NCBI RefSeq assembly: GCF_001761485.1
Contig: NC_090775.1
Span: forward strand, 434,001-498,000
DNA length: 64,000 nt
Reading direction: 5' to 3'
DNA from: Yarrowia lipolytica
Lineage: Eukaryota > Ascomycota > Dipodascomycetes > Dipodascales
The position numbers and the translations under genes are program-made. The notes beneath the pieces were generated by a model. The model was not told the origin of the DNA and did no database searches. It saw only the letters and a list, made by a program, of their open reading frames with translations. The first letter of the stretch is position 1, and each line of letters begins with the position of its first letter. Positions 11,436 through 21,907 of this stretch are shown here, one piece after another.

Positions 11436-11566
11436 TTAACTGGCCAATCACAGCGGCCGTCATCAGCCCACACTTTTTTACAGTTGCGAGGAATATCGCC
11501 AGAGGGCTTCTGCGGAAAATAGGCTTGGTTCTTCTCCATAACAGCACTCCGCACTCCATCACCAAA

Positions 11567-12507
11567 ATGTTTGCTCTTCGACGAGTCGCACGACCCACCA
11601 CCGTTCTCCGAGCCCCCACTCTCCGAAACACCACCCGAAACATCAACCAGAAGGTGGAGGAGGTTCTCAAGGACGGTCCTTACAAGATCAACAAGGCCGG
11701 CGCTGAGGCTTACGAGGCCGAGTACGTGGCCACCGAGAAGCATGCCGAGCACACCTCCAAGCTGTGGCGAAAGATTTCCATTTACATTTGCACTCCCGTG
11801 ATTCTGGCCACCTGCGTCAACACCTACTTTGTTGAGGCTGCCCATGCCGAGCACCGAGAGCATCTGTCTCATCTGTCTGAGGAGGACTTCCCTCCTGAGT
11901 ACGAGTTCCAGAACGTTCGAACCAAGAAGTGAGTAGCGCAAAGAGCGAAGCTGTTTGCACCCCGATCACGGACAGCTAAGCTGACTGTGGTTGGGAAGAC
12001 GACAGTGTTACGTTGACTGACAGCCTTAGCTGTTGTTTGTCTGTAACACACACAAGGACGTATTGAGAGAGCGTTCAGACGCCTGGGGATGACCAAAGTG
12101 ATGCCTGACGGAAGGACGGGGCGAGATCCAGAGCAGGTTCACCTTTGGTGGAGGCGTGAGAGATGGACATTGGCACGTACGGCATGTGACGCGTGTATTG
12201 GAGCGATCTGATTGGTTGACATTTCGAGACTTGAAGACTTGGTCTGAGAGTCCCATGGGAGTCTTCCGTATATGACTGTACCGCGTTTCGTGACGTGTCG
12301 CGCTGCTGTTCGTCTCGTTTGGCCCGACCGCCGTGTCTGTCTCGAGTCAACCCATTGGTGGACCACTCTTGGACGACATCCTCGAATGTCCTCCAAATAC
12401 GGACTATGCCCTCTTAATGATTATACTAACACAGCTTCTTCTGGGGCGATGGTGACAAGACTCTGTTCTGGAACCCTGCCGTCAACCGACACATCCGATC
12501 TGACTAA
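11567..12507 (+). CDS. COX13: Cytochrome c oxidase subunit VIa, two exons
   Basis: A small subunit of complex IV in the mitochondrial inner membrane. Exon 1 is 11567-11928 and exon 2 is 12435-12507, giving 144 residues. Exon 1 alone appears to end with RTKK and a TGA, but that TGA lies inside the donor GTGAGTAGCG. The acceptor TACTAACACAG at 12424-12434 leads in phase into FFWGDGDKTLFWN and a TAA. The WGDGDKTLFWN block is the conserved C-terminal core of the COX6A family, so the spliced form is right and the unspliced 121-residue form lacks a conserved part. The N-terminus is an Arg-rich presequence. A single membrane helix lies at about residues 68-90 (KISIYICTPVILATCVNTYF). The intron is 506 nt. 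Confidence 0.95.
11929..12434 (+). other. COX13 intron
   Basis: 506 nt. Donor GTGAGTAGCG, branch TACTAAC at 12424-12430, acceptor ACAG. The donor supplies an in-frame TGA that makes the first exon look like a complete gene. Confidence 0.93.
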
Positions 12508-14299
12508 GTTCGCGATATAGCTAAAGCATTATTATAACGGTACAAGTAGAGCGTTCGGAGGAACTTCGAGGGCAAAGCCCGGGTGTCTCCCGACAAGATA
12601 TAGTGAATGTGCAGTCGTCCTCGACTTTCTGACTACAGTTGTAGGACGAGCGAGCATCGACAATGACTGTAGGACGTAGGCGAAATGTAATACAAGCTGC
12701 AAGTACACGAGGAGGTCGGATATATCAATAATTAATGGGACGCCTCCGATCAAGCCCACAACCTCCAGAACCACATTTCATTTCATTGCAGTGTTCCAAG
12801 TACATTGGTCGACCCACTGATACACATCACTGGTTCAGATGACTGATCCAGATCGAATGTCTTAAACCTACGAGTCCTCGTACTACACGTGGTAGACCAG
12901 TGAAAGATGGAGATATTTGGATGAGTGGCAGTGATTAGACAATTCCTACATCTCATGGAAAGTTCATTTTTACTCTGCATATATACAAGTACATAGCTGT
13001 AGAGTGAGATGGATCTTCACAGTGGGCTTCTTGTACGTCTTGCTTGTGCACCAGATACTATACATGTACCAGTAGTTGTATTGTACTTGTACTGTACTGT
13101 GTACAATACAGTAGTTGGTATATATTCAGTACAGTGGTTGGTATCCATTATAGCTACAGGTGCCGGTTCTTGTACAAGTACGATATACAGTACAGTAACA
13201 TGTGATAGAGGTTGAAAGAGCGGGCAAGACGAGACTAAAGCATTATTGCACGTGCTTGTCGGTGAGATTTAGACGGAGGTTTGGTGTCTGGGGCAGTTAG
13301 AAGGACGGGCTAATTTTATTGTAATGGAGTGATCGTAATGGAGTGTTCGTAATGGAGTGCTCATTACCTCTTGTCCAAGTCATCTTCTGTATCTTGCACT
13401 GTCTTGTACTGTATTATAGTCATCGCTTCAAGTACGGTACATACTGTACTTGTATTTACTGTACTCGTCAACTGAACTTGGTTGACAACCTCCAGAGAAG
13501 ACTGGGTCTGTAGGTCGTCTCTTACCAATGCTCTTCCTTCATCAGTTTCGGTTTAAACGTGGAAATGACGTTAGATATGAGAAACTGGTCCGTATTTTTC
13601 CTAGTATCGGCTCTTGAATCACAATCCCATCAGCCAGCAGCATTGTTTGTCATGAAAAATCGATGCTACTCATCAACCCAGTTAGAGATGTTGCACTACA
13701 TACTGTAATGATATTATTAAAAAAAAATTTAAAAGTTACTGTATATATATATCGTCTCTGGGTACTGAGGTATGAACAAGTCCAGCAACAAGTACTTGTA
13801 TGACTTCCCGTTGCACAAGCTGCTCAGCAGACATGTGCCATGAGCATGACTCCTGTACGAAACACATTCAAGCGTAGCCAATTTGTCATTATGGCCACTT
13901 CGAGACGAATACTACAGTACATCATTATGCCTGTGTACCATTACAAGTACTCCAAATCTACTACATTTATCTACTACCTCCACCACCTCCATACCGTTGT
14001 CATAAGCATTCCAGATTTACTGACAACGCTAGATCACACGCTCTACAACACTGATACGTTGCTCTTCACTCCTGGCCTAAGGCCAGTAGCTTCCCGTCCT
14101 TTCTATAATCATTACTCATTATATATCCCTCCAACCTATACCAAAACACATACGAGCTGCGAGATTGTGTCCCCAGCCGTATCCCATATGCCCCTTTCAG
14201 TCGATCTAGTGCTCGATCCGTCTGTGTCCGCTCCTTCTCCCATAGTCGCTACTCACATGGTCGCGTCGCGCCACATGTTCTTCGTTGCTCCTAAGTTCG
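12508..14299. other. Convergent intergenic region rich in GTAC words
   Basis: 1.8 kb between the ends of COX13 and CDC55. It contains dense TGTACTGTAC, GTACTTGTAC and TACAGTAC words at about 13050-13205 and 13390-13460, and a trio of ATCGTAATGGAGTG-like repeats near 13320-13360. No gene is supported. A 157-codon ATG frame that ends inside the CDC55 3' end was considered and rejected. Confidence 0.5.
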
Positions 14300-15724
14300 T
14301 TACAAAGTGCTAAACACAAACAGGTTATTTGTAGCCGCAATAGCAATCGAGTTCTCATGGGGATGCCAGCTGAGATGCAGGATGTTCTTCTTGAAATCAA
14401 TCGTGTCAAAGTCCATGTCCCGCTTGACCATGTTCATTCCTGGAGACTGGCCTCGCTTTCGGCCATTGGGTGAGTTGGCGCCGTTGCCGCCCTTGAGAAT
14501 ACCGCCCATGGCGCTGGGAACGCCAAACTTCTTCTGCTTGAAGGCGGACTTGTCGGCCTGCAGAATGATCTCGGCATCTTCGGGTGTGGCAGGGTTGACG
14601 GCATCCGGATAGATCATAAAGTTGTTGTTGTACGATCCGGTGGACACTGACTTGCCGTCGCCGGAAAAGACAACCTCAAACTTGTCGAAGATGGCGTCGT
14701 TCTCGTAGGTGTCACACAGCTTGTCACGCAGCTGCTCATGGATGTTGATGGTCCGCACGGGCTCTCGCTCCATCTTCACATCCCAGATTTTGACTGTGAG
14801 GTAGTCTCGGGAGAGAATATATCGTCCATCGTTGGAGAAACGGACGTCCGAAATCGACGACGTGATTTCAGTGAAGAAGGAGTGCTGTGCCGGGTCCATC
14901 CACTCCTCGTATTGCTTGGCGTGGCCGTCACACAGAGCATTGTCTCGCATGTCGGCCAGCTTGATAGTACCCTTGGAAGACGAGTACATGAACAGGTTGC
15001 AACTCTGCGGGTGGAAGTCTGCTGCGGTGATCACCTCCGTCAGCTCCTCCATGTTGGCGGGCTTGATGTCCACAATGTTGAACGACTGGTCCGCAATGCC
15101 GAGGTTCCACAAGTTTATCCGCAGGTCGTCGGCCGAAATGTACGTTTCGCCGTCCGAGTTGACCGAAATCGAGTTGATGTGGTAGGTGTGGGCGTTGGCG
15201 TAGATGCGTCGGGGGGAGGCCGCCACAATCGTGTCATGGAGCGTCATTCGGGGCAGTCGAAGCGTGTCCATGGTGAGCTGGTTGGGCTTTGTGGAGGTGC
15301 CGGGGGCGGCTGCAGAAGCAGCGCCGGCGTTGTTCGAATCGCTGAGGTTATTCTCGGCAACCACCCGCAAAGACTTCTCGTACACCTTCCACAGCTTAAT
15401 GGTCTTATCGTTGGTGGAAAGCAAGAAGTGGGCCTGGTTCTGGCGTTTGCACCACTTGATCTTGTTGATCTTCTCCTCAATCTCCAGCGACTTGAGATAG
15501 TCAAACTCGGCGTCGTGGCTCTGGAACTCGGTGTAGAACCGGTACTCGCATCCCTTCTTGTTTTCGTTCCGCTCAAACAACACTACTCGGCCTCCCTTGT
15601 CGCCGGTGGCCAGGTAGTTGCCGGTGTGGTCAAACTCCACGGTCGAAATCACGTCCGCGTCCGTGATGTTTTCAATGTCGCCCTTGTCGCCGAAGCATTG
15701 GGAAAATTTCCATTGTTCGTCCAT
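14300..15724 (-). CDS. CDC55: PP2A regulatory B (PR55) subunit
   Basis: The WD-repeat B subunit of protein phosphatase 2A, which directs the phosphatase to its substrates in mitotic exit, the spindle checkpoint and morphogenesis. It has 474 residues and no introns. The N-terminus [15 protein letters not shown] followed by [30 protein letters not shown] is the PR55 signature. Further family blocks follow: [15 protein letters not shown], then NDKTIKLWK, then DLRINLW. About 40 residues of low-complexity insert precede the last blade, with Gly/Asn and KRGQSP. The leader is CA/GA-rich (ACACAGAGACACC type) and probably unstructured. The gene is transcribed away from RPC53, with the Ylli elements between them. 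Confidence 0.95.
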   Translation of the reverse strand: MDEQWKFSQCFGDKGDIENITDADVISTVEFDHTGNYLATGDKGGRVVLFERNENKKGCEYRFYTEFQSHDAEFDYLKSLEIEEKINKIKWCKRQNQAHFLLSTNDKTIKLWKVYEKSLRVVAENNLSDSNNAGAASAAAPGTSTKPNQLTMDTLRLPRMTLHDTIVAASPRRIYANAHTYHINSISVNSDGETYISADDLRINLWNLGIADQSFNIVDIKPANMEELTEVITAADFHPQSCNLFMYSSSKGTIKLADMRDNALCDGHAKQYEEWMDPAQHSFFTEITSSISDVRFSNDGRYILSRDYLTVKIWDVKMEREPVRTINIHEQLRDKLCDTYENDAIFDKFEVVFSGDGKSVSTGSYNNNFMIYPDAVNPATPEDAEIILQADKSAFKQKKFGVPSAMGGILKGGNGANSPNGRKRGQSPGMNMVKRDMDFDTIDFKKNILHLSWHPHENSIAIAATNNLFVFSTL

Positions 15725-17581
15725 TTTTGTGTCAGAGTGTGTTTGTGTCTGTCCGTTCGGGGTGTGTGTCTGGTGTCTCTGTGTGTCGATGTCGCTAGTC
15801 GATTTTCAGTCTTTTGCTTGGTGTTGTGCGTGTCGTTCTCGTACCGCTCGTTCCACTCGTACACTCGGGCCAAATAGCTCTATCGCAAACGTCGATGGAC
15901 AACGGTGATGATGTGGTGATGATGGGGTCGGTCAAACAACAAGTAGAGTGGTGCAAACTGTGCTGTGAGAAATGTATGCAGGTCGGGTTGGGAGAGAGTA
16001 AGAGGTAGTAATGTAGAGAGAGGAGAAGATACGACACGATGAGGAGGTGATGGGAAGGAGTTAGAGATCTGGAAACAGCTGGAATGGATTTAAAATCACG
16101 ACTTTACTACAAATATGTTTTCTTGCGCTCTGAACCAACGCCAGAACACCGATTTATGGACCCCCTCTCGCTCCATCCACACCCTAATCTCATCTCGCTC
16201 AAAAAAAACCACCTTCCGAATTACCCTCCTGCAATTCTAATTTTGAGGGTGACGCCATGACTGGAGCCTCAGGAGGACGAGGCGGCTCATTGAGGATGTT
16301 TCTGAAAACCCCAAAATAATCGCCCAGATTTACCGACCATTTTAATAAGCTCAAAATATTTTTCTCGTTTTTACCCGCTTTTTATCCCTGCCCCACACCT
16401 CTCGTCACCTTCCTCCACCCCTCCGTTCGGTACTGTTCCAAACAGCAAACGTCCAGCACGCCTCAATTGCACCGCCTGGAGGGCTGATAAATTCGATAAA
16501 AGGCCCATAATTTGGCATAATTCAGCCCGTCACGACCCATATTCTCCGATTCGTGTTTTTCTCCACGTGACGATCTACGCGAGCGTATTTAAAACACACC
16601 CGTTATTTCGAAACTAATCGAATATAATGGAGGTAATTCTGTGAGAATTCGCCGAAATTTGAATTTAATCGGATCAATTCAGAAAAAAATCCTCCTTACT
16701 CATAAACACTCAGACGCCACAAACATATCCTCAATCCCTAACAACCGGCCTCCCCCCGGCAACCCCAGAGACCTTGCTGCCTCTGCCCCAAGCGCAGCAA
16801 CAACGTTTGGTGATCGTATTGGGAGACAGCAAGGGGGAAGGGGTCCACAGTAATGTGGGGTATGTGGAGGGTTGTGTTTACGGATATTACGTATATAACG
16901 TATGTACTGTACATACCAGACAGGGCCTTGTGTAAAGATAGGTTTGGTCACGTGACACATCATTCCATCACGTGATATCCTTTTACCCAATGTGAGGAGT
17001 TGCTCGTACTCGTAGTCGTACTCGTATGTACATACTCATACACCACTGTCACTCGCAACTATGACGTCATCGGACGACAAAACTACTCGCCCGCGGAGAC
17101 CACATCACGTGACTGAAATGTCGCACTCAACTGCCCATTTCAACAAAGGTCCTAATTAGAGTGATAATTAGAGCCGTCTAAGGCGTATCTGTATTGATTG
17201 TTTCGTCATTAAGTTTCGATCTAGATCTGAAATGTAACATTGCTTGTGTTGGGTTTTTTCTGAGAATTTTTATGGGATTTGAGAGTGTATAAAAGATATT
17301 CTGAGCACGGGTTTTCTCCCTGTTTTTAAATATTTCCAATATTCCTACTTTTGACATAGTTAGGTGGGGTATTGTGTTAGTACGACCATTTGGTATACTG
17401 TTTACGCTTGGGAAGAGTTATAGATAGTGTAATTATCAGTATGGTAACTGAGATTGTTGTGGATTGGTGAATGTAGTATATACTATATATCCAAGTACAG
17501 TGGTTGTACTTGGTTTTCACAAAAACACCATAGCTATCTTTTCTGACTTTCAGCTAATCAATGTCTTTTCTTTGGAGCAAG
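15725..17581. other. CDC55 upstream region
   Basis: Promoter and leader of CDC55 up to the Ylli insertion. It has several CACGTGA words (about 16563, 16951, 16970, 17105) and a TCGTACTCGTAG-type repeat at about 17003-17030. I see no gene. Confidence 0.5.
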
Positions 17582-17695
17582 TTTTTTTTTTTTTTTCTGC
17601 ATATACATTCATTTAATTATAACTTTGCCGTGAAAGAATAACCTTTGAAATGAATGTACGCTTACACGAATATTACTAATTAAACACGTTTAGTG

Positions 17696-18016
17696 TCATG
17701 GTCCAACTTGGCACGTACCTATTTCCAGTAAAAAAATCATAAAAAAACCTGGTTCAGTCCGTGTTGTATGTTGGTCCACATAGCTTCGCGTGTTTGTTCG
17801 TTCATCGGGAAAACGCCACTCCAGTCTCCAGTTCTCTAATCTCAATCCTTCCATTGCCCTCTTCATTTGCATTGCCTTTGAAAACTTCTCCTTGTGGTTC
17901 TTCTTCGTCATTGGTTTGGTTCTGCGTCCCCTGTGGTGACTACGCGCCCTGCTACGCTGTTCTCTCGGTGGCCTCGGCCGCCTTTTACGCTTGCTACTGT
18001 GTCTACTCTCGCTCAT
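17696..18016 (-). CDS. Possible third ORF of the LINE, very basic
   Basis: A 106-codon ATG frame (114 codons if the ATG at 18040 is used). It overlaps the end of ORF2 by 14 bases in another frame and fills most of the presumed 3' untranslated region. The first part is strongly basic (SSKRKRRPRPPREQRSRARS, then RRTKPMTKKNHKEK), as in nucleic-acid-binding tails. I recognise no domain. The truncated second copy keeps the same frame, but the copies are nearly identical, so that proves nothing about selection. It may be chance. Confidence 0.3.
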   Translation of the reverse strand: MSESRHSSKRKRRPRPPREQRSRARSHHRGRRTKPMTKKNHKEKFSKAMQMKRAMEGLRLENWRLEWRFPDERTNTRSYVDQHTTRTEPGFFMIFLLEIGTCQVGP

Positions 18017-21000
18017 CGTGAAGTGCTGGCGGTTGTCCATCGTAGAAACACATCTGGGCTTCCTTCAGGAATTGAAGCAAACCCTGTTGGACATGTCCCA
18101 GGGTGGCGTCGTCCCCTGAGTACCGGAGGGATCTCTCCATCTTCCAGATCCCATAAGCCAATTCCCGCAGATATTTGCGTGTCTTGACTTGTTGATGTTT
18201 CCGGGGGGCGTCACTGTTCACATGCCCTGGGAAAGAGGGGAGTACTCCACATTTCGACTCGGTAAAGATCCAGTCCTTTAGAGAGTCCACTGACGGAATC
18301 TTCATCCTGGTCAACATGGAAAGAAGAACTTCGCACTTGCAGAAGATATGCTCGTGCAGATCCTGAATGATGGCCTTATCACAGAGCCCGCATCCTGGAT
18401 TCTTCTTGGTGAAAACGTGGTCGTCAGGGTATCTCCATTTCACGAGCGGAAGTCGAGATATCCGCATGAGGTGAAGAACTTGTGCTTTGTTGGCGTCGGC
18501 GATGTAGTGTTTTCGAAGGTCATGCATTACCTCCTGCCAGACCATGTCGTCAGAGATGCCCCCGTAGTCGCTTCGTTGAGTCCACTTCTTCGGTCGTGCA
18601 AGTGTGTGTGGGAAGTTTGGCAAGTCGGGAGACGAGGTCTTGTGAAACATGAAGTTCTCTAGAGTAAGTGGTCCCATGCTCCACCGGAGGTGGTCGATTT
18701 CCGCTGTGGACACCATTCTGACCGGATGGTATCGTCTCGCGGCTGCGATGTCGACGTGTGCTTCCCGGAAAGATTCTGCTGCTCTCACGTTCACCTGGTT
18801 TCGTTCCCAGATTCTGTGATTAACTGTGTCTGTTGTAGAGGGCTCGTGATCTTCTCGAGGGTTGGCATGTTCCGCGGTGAGGGGCTTGTTGAGCTCGAAA
18901 GAAGCTCTGATTGCGTCTCGCATGGTGGGGGAGGCTGCGTAGCCCCAAGCTTGGCCTGTCGGAAAGCGGCAGTCGACGCGCTGGTGTGGCTTTTCCTGTG
19001 TGAGACTGTGAGTTCTGCTGTAGAACTGGAAGGTGCAGTCCCAAAGGGCCGGCGATGAGCCATGGAAGAACCTGTAAGCCCGAGCGGCCTTCAGGCACAC
19101 CATGAAACGTCCCATGTCCCGCAGGTTCAGTCCTCCTCTGCCTACCGGAGTTTGGATGAAACCATTGCTGAAGGTTTTGCGTGTTTTGTCGGGTGATAAT
19201 TTGTTGATCTTGTCGCACGCTAGTTCGTTCAGCTCTCGGATGAAGGTGTTGTCGATCTGGCTGACGTAGGGTCCAAGGAAATTCAGTTTCGAGAAGAAGT
19301 AGATGTTGATCATCCACGCCTTGCTGTAATAGGGGAGACCCCATAGTGAAAGGCGTCGCAGCGACTCCTTGAGGTCCTCCTTGATCTGAGCGTAGTGCGT
19401 GTCCAACCTTTCGCGATTTCCGAAGTGTACTCCGAGGTACCGGAAAATGTTGTCAGATGTCCGGAGCGTCGGGGCCTGTCGTGTGTTGTTGTCGGTTGGC
19501 CAGGTGGCGTCAATTGTTCGCTGCCATTCTGCGTCAATAAAGGTTAGTGGAACAAAACAATCGGGGGGGCCGATCTTCTGAAGCACCGTCTTTGACGGGT
19601 TTAGTGTGAGGCCTGAGACCCGTTGGAAGAGGCAGAGCACTCTACCAACCGTGGCCACGTCCTGGATGTTGTTGAGGAACACCGCTATGTCGTCCGCGAA
19701 AGCCGACACCTTCATGTGTCCAGCTGCCACTGCCTCCGGGTGAGTAGGGGGTTGTGGCGGCCTGTGCCCAGTGGTGTGGTGGTGGGATAGTGGCAGGCCT
19801 GGGGCCAGTCCAAACATCTCTCGGTCCAGACGACGCACAAGTGCGTCTACTGCGATGATGAAGAGGGTTGGAGAGAGAGGGCATCCTTGTCTCACTCCGA
19901 TCTTGATGCGGACTGGGCGAGATAGGACACCTCTGATGTTGATTCTCGTTACTGCGTTCTGTTGTACAGCTAGGATACGGTTGATCATCAGTTCCGAGAC
20001 ACCCACATTTCGAAGCGTCTTTATCACCCAACTCTGGCTGATAGTGTCGTAGGCTTTCCGGAAGTCCAGTGATCCTACGACCCAACCCATGTTCAGCTGG
20101 GAGTAGGCGTTGCAAAAATGATCCATGGTGTCGAGATTGTTAGTGATGTGTCGACCCGGTACGAAACCGTTTTGGGCGCCGTGAATGCTGTCCGGAAGAA
20201 TGTTCTGGATGGCTTTGTTAATGAGCTGTGTGTAGATCTTCACCTCTGTGTTGATCAAAGAAATAGGCCTGTAGTTGGAGATGTCGGCCTGATCTCCCGA
20301 CTTGTACAGTAGTTTGATGATAGCGGTGTTGCGTTCGGTGCTGATGGGCGAGTCGGCTCCAGCTTCGTTGTAGACGTCCGTCATCAAGTCCCCCAGCTCA
20401 TCCCAGCAGTCGCGGTAGAACCTGTACGGGATGCCGTCTGGCCCTGGCGCGCTGTTGTGCGTAGACGCCTTGATGGTATCGAAGATCTCCTCCTTGGTAA
20501 AAGACGAGTCCAGGCTTGGGTTAGCTGTATTCACCCTCCGGGTTTCTTCGGGGAAGAGGTCTAAAAAGGCGCTGTCGTCGGTGTCGTTGATATCGGCAGC
20601 TCTGTCGAAGATGTTGTCAAAGTATCGAGCTGAGATGTCGCAGAGAGAGGAGGTGTCGGTCTTCACTCGGCCTTGGTGGTTCCGTAGGGAGTGGATCTCC
20701 ATCTGTTGCTTGGATTGTTCGACCCGAGCATGGAGCATCGGGTATGGCTCGTTAGCTGGGTAGGCTTGCCAGTCTGAGGCTGTTGCCATGAGGGCCTCGC
20801 GGCGTCTGTTGTCTGGGTGGTTGGAATCTCGAAGTGCGCGGTTTTTGGCTTCCTGTTGGATGGTGACCTTAATGTTTTCTTTCAGGCATTGCAGCTTCAG
20901 GCTGGGCTTCAAAGGACCATATCGCTTCAGAATGGATTTGACGTGGAACTTGAGCCAAGCAATGTACTCTGTATCAAAAACCCACCAGGGCATCCTCCAG

Positions 21001-21905
21001 GTGCCTGGGCCTCTGTCTTGTCGCTGGGTGAGGTTGCCAAAGTTAAAGACGAATTGGACCGCGTGGTGAGAGGACTTCGTGATGTTGTGACCCTGCTTGT
21101 TGGTTACCAGTTGTGTGGATTTGATCCACTGTGAGAGTGTCGAAGAGATGTGCAGCTGATCCAGGCGCCTGCCAGCTCCGCGGCTGTTGTTGGTGTGAGT
21201 GTAGAGGCCTTTTCTGTGTTTGCTGATTAGAGTGTAGGTGTCTAGTAAGTCCCAGTTAGCTAAGAAGTCCTTAAGGTGAGTCGTCACTTTTTCGCCAATC
21301 CTGCCGTCGTTGGAGGCGACCGCGTTCCAATCGCCTGCCGCTATCAGGGGGTATTGGCAGGGATGGAGGCGTAGATAGTCGTCTAGTGACTGGTAGAACT
21401 GCCGGTTAGTGAAGGGGGAGGCTCCCTGCTCGTTTGGTGCGTATACGTTGATCAGCGATAGGTGTCTGTCGGTGCCTTTGATGTGCACGTCGGCCAAACA
21501 CAGTCTGTTGTCTAGGGCTGGGAAGTATTCAAAAACTGTTGTAAAGTTTGTGATGGTGACGTTGTCGGAATAGACTAGCCCCACGCCGACGCTTCTATTA
21601 GAAACACCAGCTGTGGAGCCGAGGAGGGTGTAGTGTCTGCCCCCCGGGTAGGGCGAGTTTGAAATGATTTGTTGAGCGGTTTGTAGGGAGGAGTCCACCC
21701 AGTTCGTCTCTTGAAGAAGGACGAGATCGGGGTAGTGAGTAGTTCGAATAATGTTTACAATGGTGTCGGGTAATCGGTTAAGCGCTTCCGCCATCTTAAA
21801 ACCGCCGATGTTAGCCGTGATGACTTTAACATTCGGAGATTTCATTTTGGCCTGGGTGCTCTTACATGGGGCTTTAGAAGGGGTGGTAGTAGAGGTGAAA
21901 GACAT
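18003..21905 (-). CDS. LINE ORF2: AP endonuclease and reverse transcriptase
   Basis: The 1300-residue polyprotein that nicks the target and copies the element RNA by target-primed reverse transcription. The N-terminal ~240 residues are an apurinic-type endonuclease (ITANIGGF, LLQETNW, LINVYAPNE, AAGDWNAV). The reverse transcriptase follows, with SAPGPDGIPYRFYRD, GSLDFRKAYDT, GVRQGCPLSPTLF and the catalytic FADD near residue 733. A C-terminal Cys/His motif CGLCDKAIIQDLHEHIFCKC near residue 1172 matches the zinc-knuckle region of L1-type ORF2. Length is typical for L1. The start ATG is two bases after the ORF1 stop (TAAGCATG), which suggests translation by reinitiation. Confidence 0.93.
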   Translation of the reverse strand: MSFTSTTTPSKAPCKSTQAKMKSPNVKVITANIGGFKMAEALNRLPDTIVNIIRTTHYPDLVLLQETNWVDSSLQTAQQIISNSPYPGGRHYTLLGSTAGVSNRSVGVGLVYSDNVTITNFTTVFEYFPALDNRLCLADVHIKGTDRHLSLINVYAPNEQGASPFTNRQFYQSLDDYLRLHPCQYPLIAAGDWNAVASNDGRIGEKVTTHLKDFLANWDLLDTYTLISKHRKGLYTHTNNSRGAGRRLDQLHISSTLSQWIKSTQLVTNKQGHNITKSSHHAVQFVFNFGNLTQRQDRGPGTWRMPWWVFDTEYIAWLKFHVKSILKRYGPLKPSLKLQCLKENIKVTIQQEAKNRALRDSNHPDNRRREALMATASDWQAYPANEPYPMLHARVEQSKQQMEIHSLRNHQGRVKTDTSSLCDISARYFDNIFDRAADINDTDDSAFLDLFPEETRRVNTANPSLDSSFTKEEIFDTIKASTHNSAPGPDGIPYRFYRDCWDELGDLMTDVYNEAGADSPISTERNTAIIKLLYKSGDQADISNYRPISLINTEVKIYTQLINKAIQNILPDSIHGAQNGFVPGRHITNNLDTMDHFCNAYSQLNMGWVVGSLDFRKAYDTISQSWVIKTLRNVGVSELMINRILAVQQNAVTRINIRGVLSRPVRIKIGVRQGCPLSPTLFIIAVDALVRRLDREMFGLAPGLPLSHHHTTGHRPPQPPTHPEAVAAGHMKVSAFADDIAVFLNNIQDVATVGRVLCLFQRVSGLTLNPSKTVLQKIGPPDCFVPLTFIDAEWQRTIDATWPTDNNTRQAPTLRTSDNIFRYLGVHFGNRERLDTHYAQIKEDLKESLRRLSLWGLPYYSKAWMINIYFFSKLNFLGPYVSQIDNTFIRELNELACDKINKLSPDKTRKTFSNGFIQTPVGRGGLNLRDMGRFMVCLKAARAYRFFHGSSPALWDCTFQFYSRTHSLTQEKPHQRVDCRFPTGQAWGYAASPTMRDAIRASFELNKPLTAEHANPREDHEPSTTDTVNHRIWERNQVNVRAAESFREAHVDIAAARRYHPVRMVSTAEIDHLRWSMGPLTLENFMFHKTSSPDLPNFPHTLARPKKWTQRSDYGGISDDMVWQEVMHDLRKHYIADANKAQVLHLMRISRLPLVKWRYPDDHVFTKKNPGCGLCDKAIIQDLHEHIFCKCEVLLSMLTRMKIPSVDSLKDWIFTESKCGVLPSFPGHVNSDAPRKHQQVKTRKYLRELAYGIWKMERSLRYSGDDATLGHVQQGLLQFLKEAQMCFYDGQPPALHDERE

Positions 21906-21907
21906 GC

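Larger units (their letters stand above)
9929..11566. promoter_or_regulatory. Divergent ATP1/COX13 promoter region
   Basis: A 1.6 kb region between two divergently transcribed respiratory genes, with no supported ORF. It holds one TTAGGGTT box on the ATP1 side and a set of TTAGGG-type boxes on the COX13 side. It also has a palindromic GTCACGTGAC at about 10966-10975 and a short (ACATAC)n tract at about 10989-11008. The arrangement suggests possible joint regulation, but that is an inference. Confidence 0.55.

Noticed and set aside
13840-14313. 157-codon ATG frame between COX13 and CDC55
   Set aside because: Overlaps the CDC55 stop in opposite direction, unusual composition, no domain; lies in a GTAC-rich intergenic region.
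14738-15877. 379-codon plus-strand frame
   Set aside because: Antisense shadow of CDC55, starts before no promoter-like sequence and has no family match.
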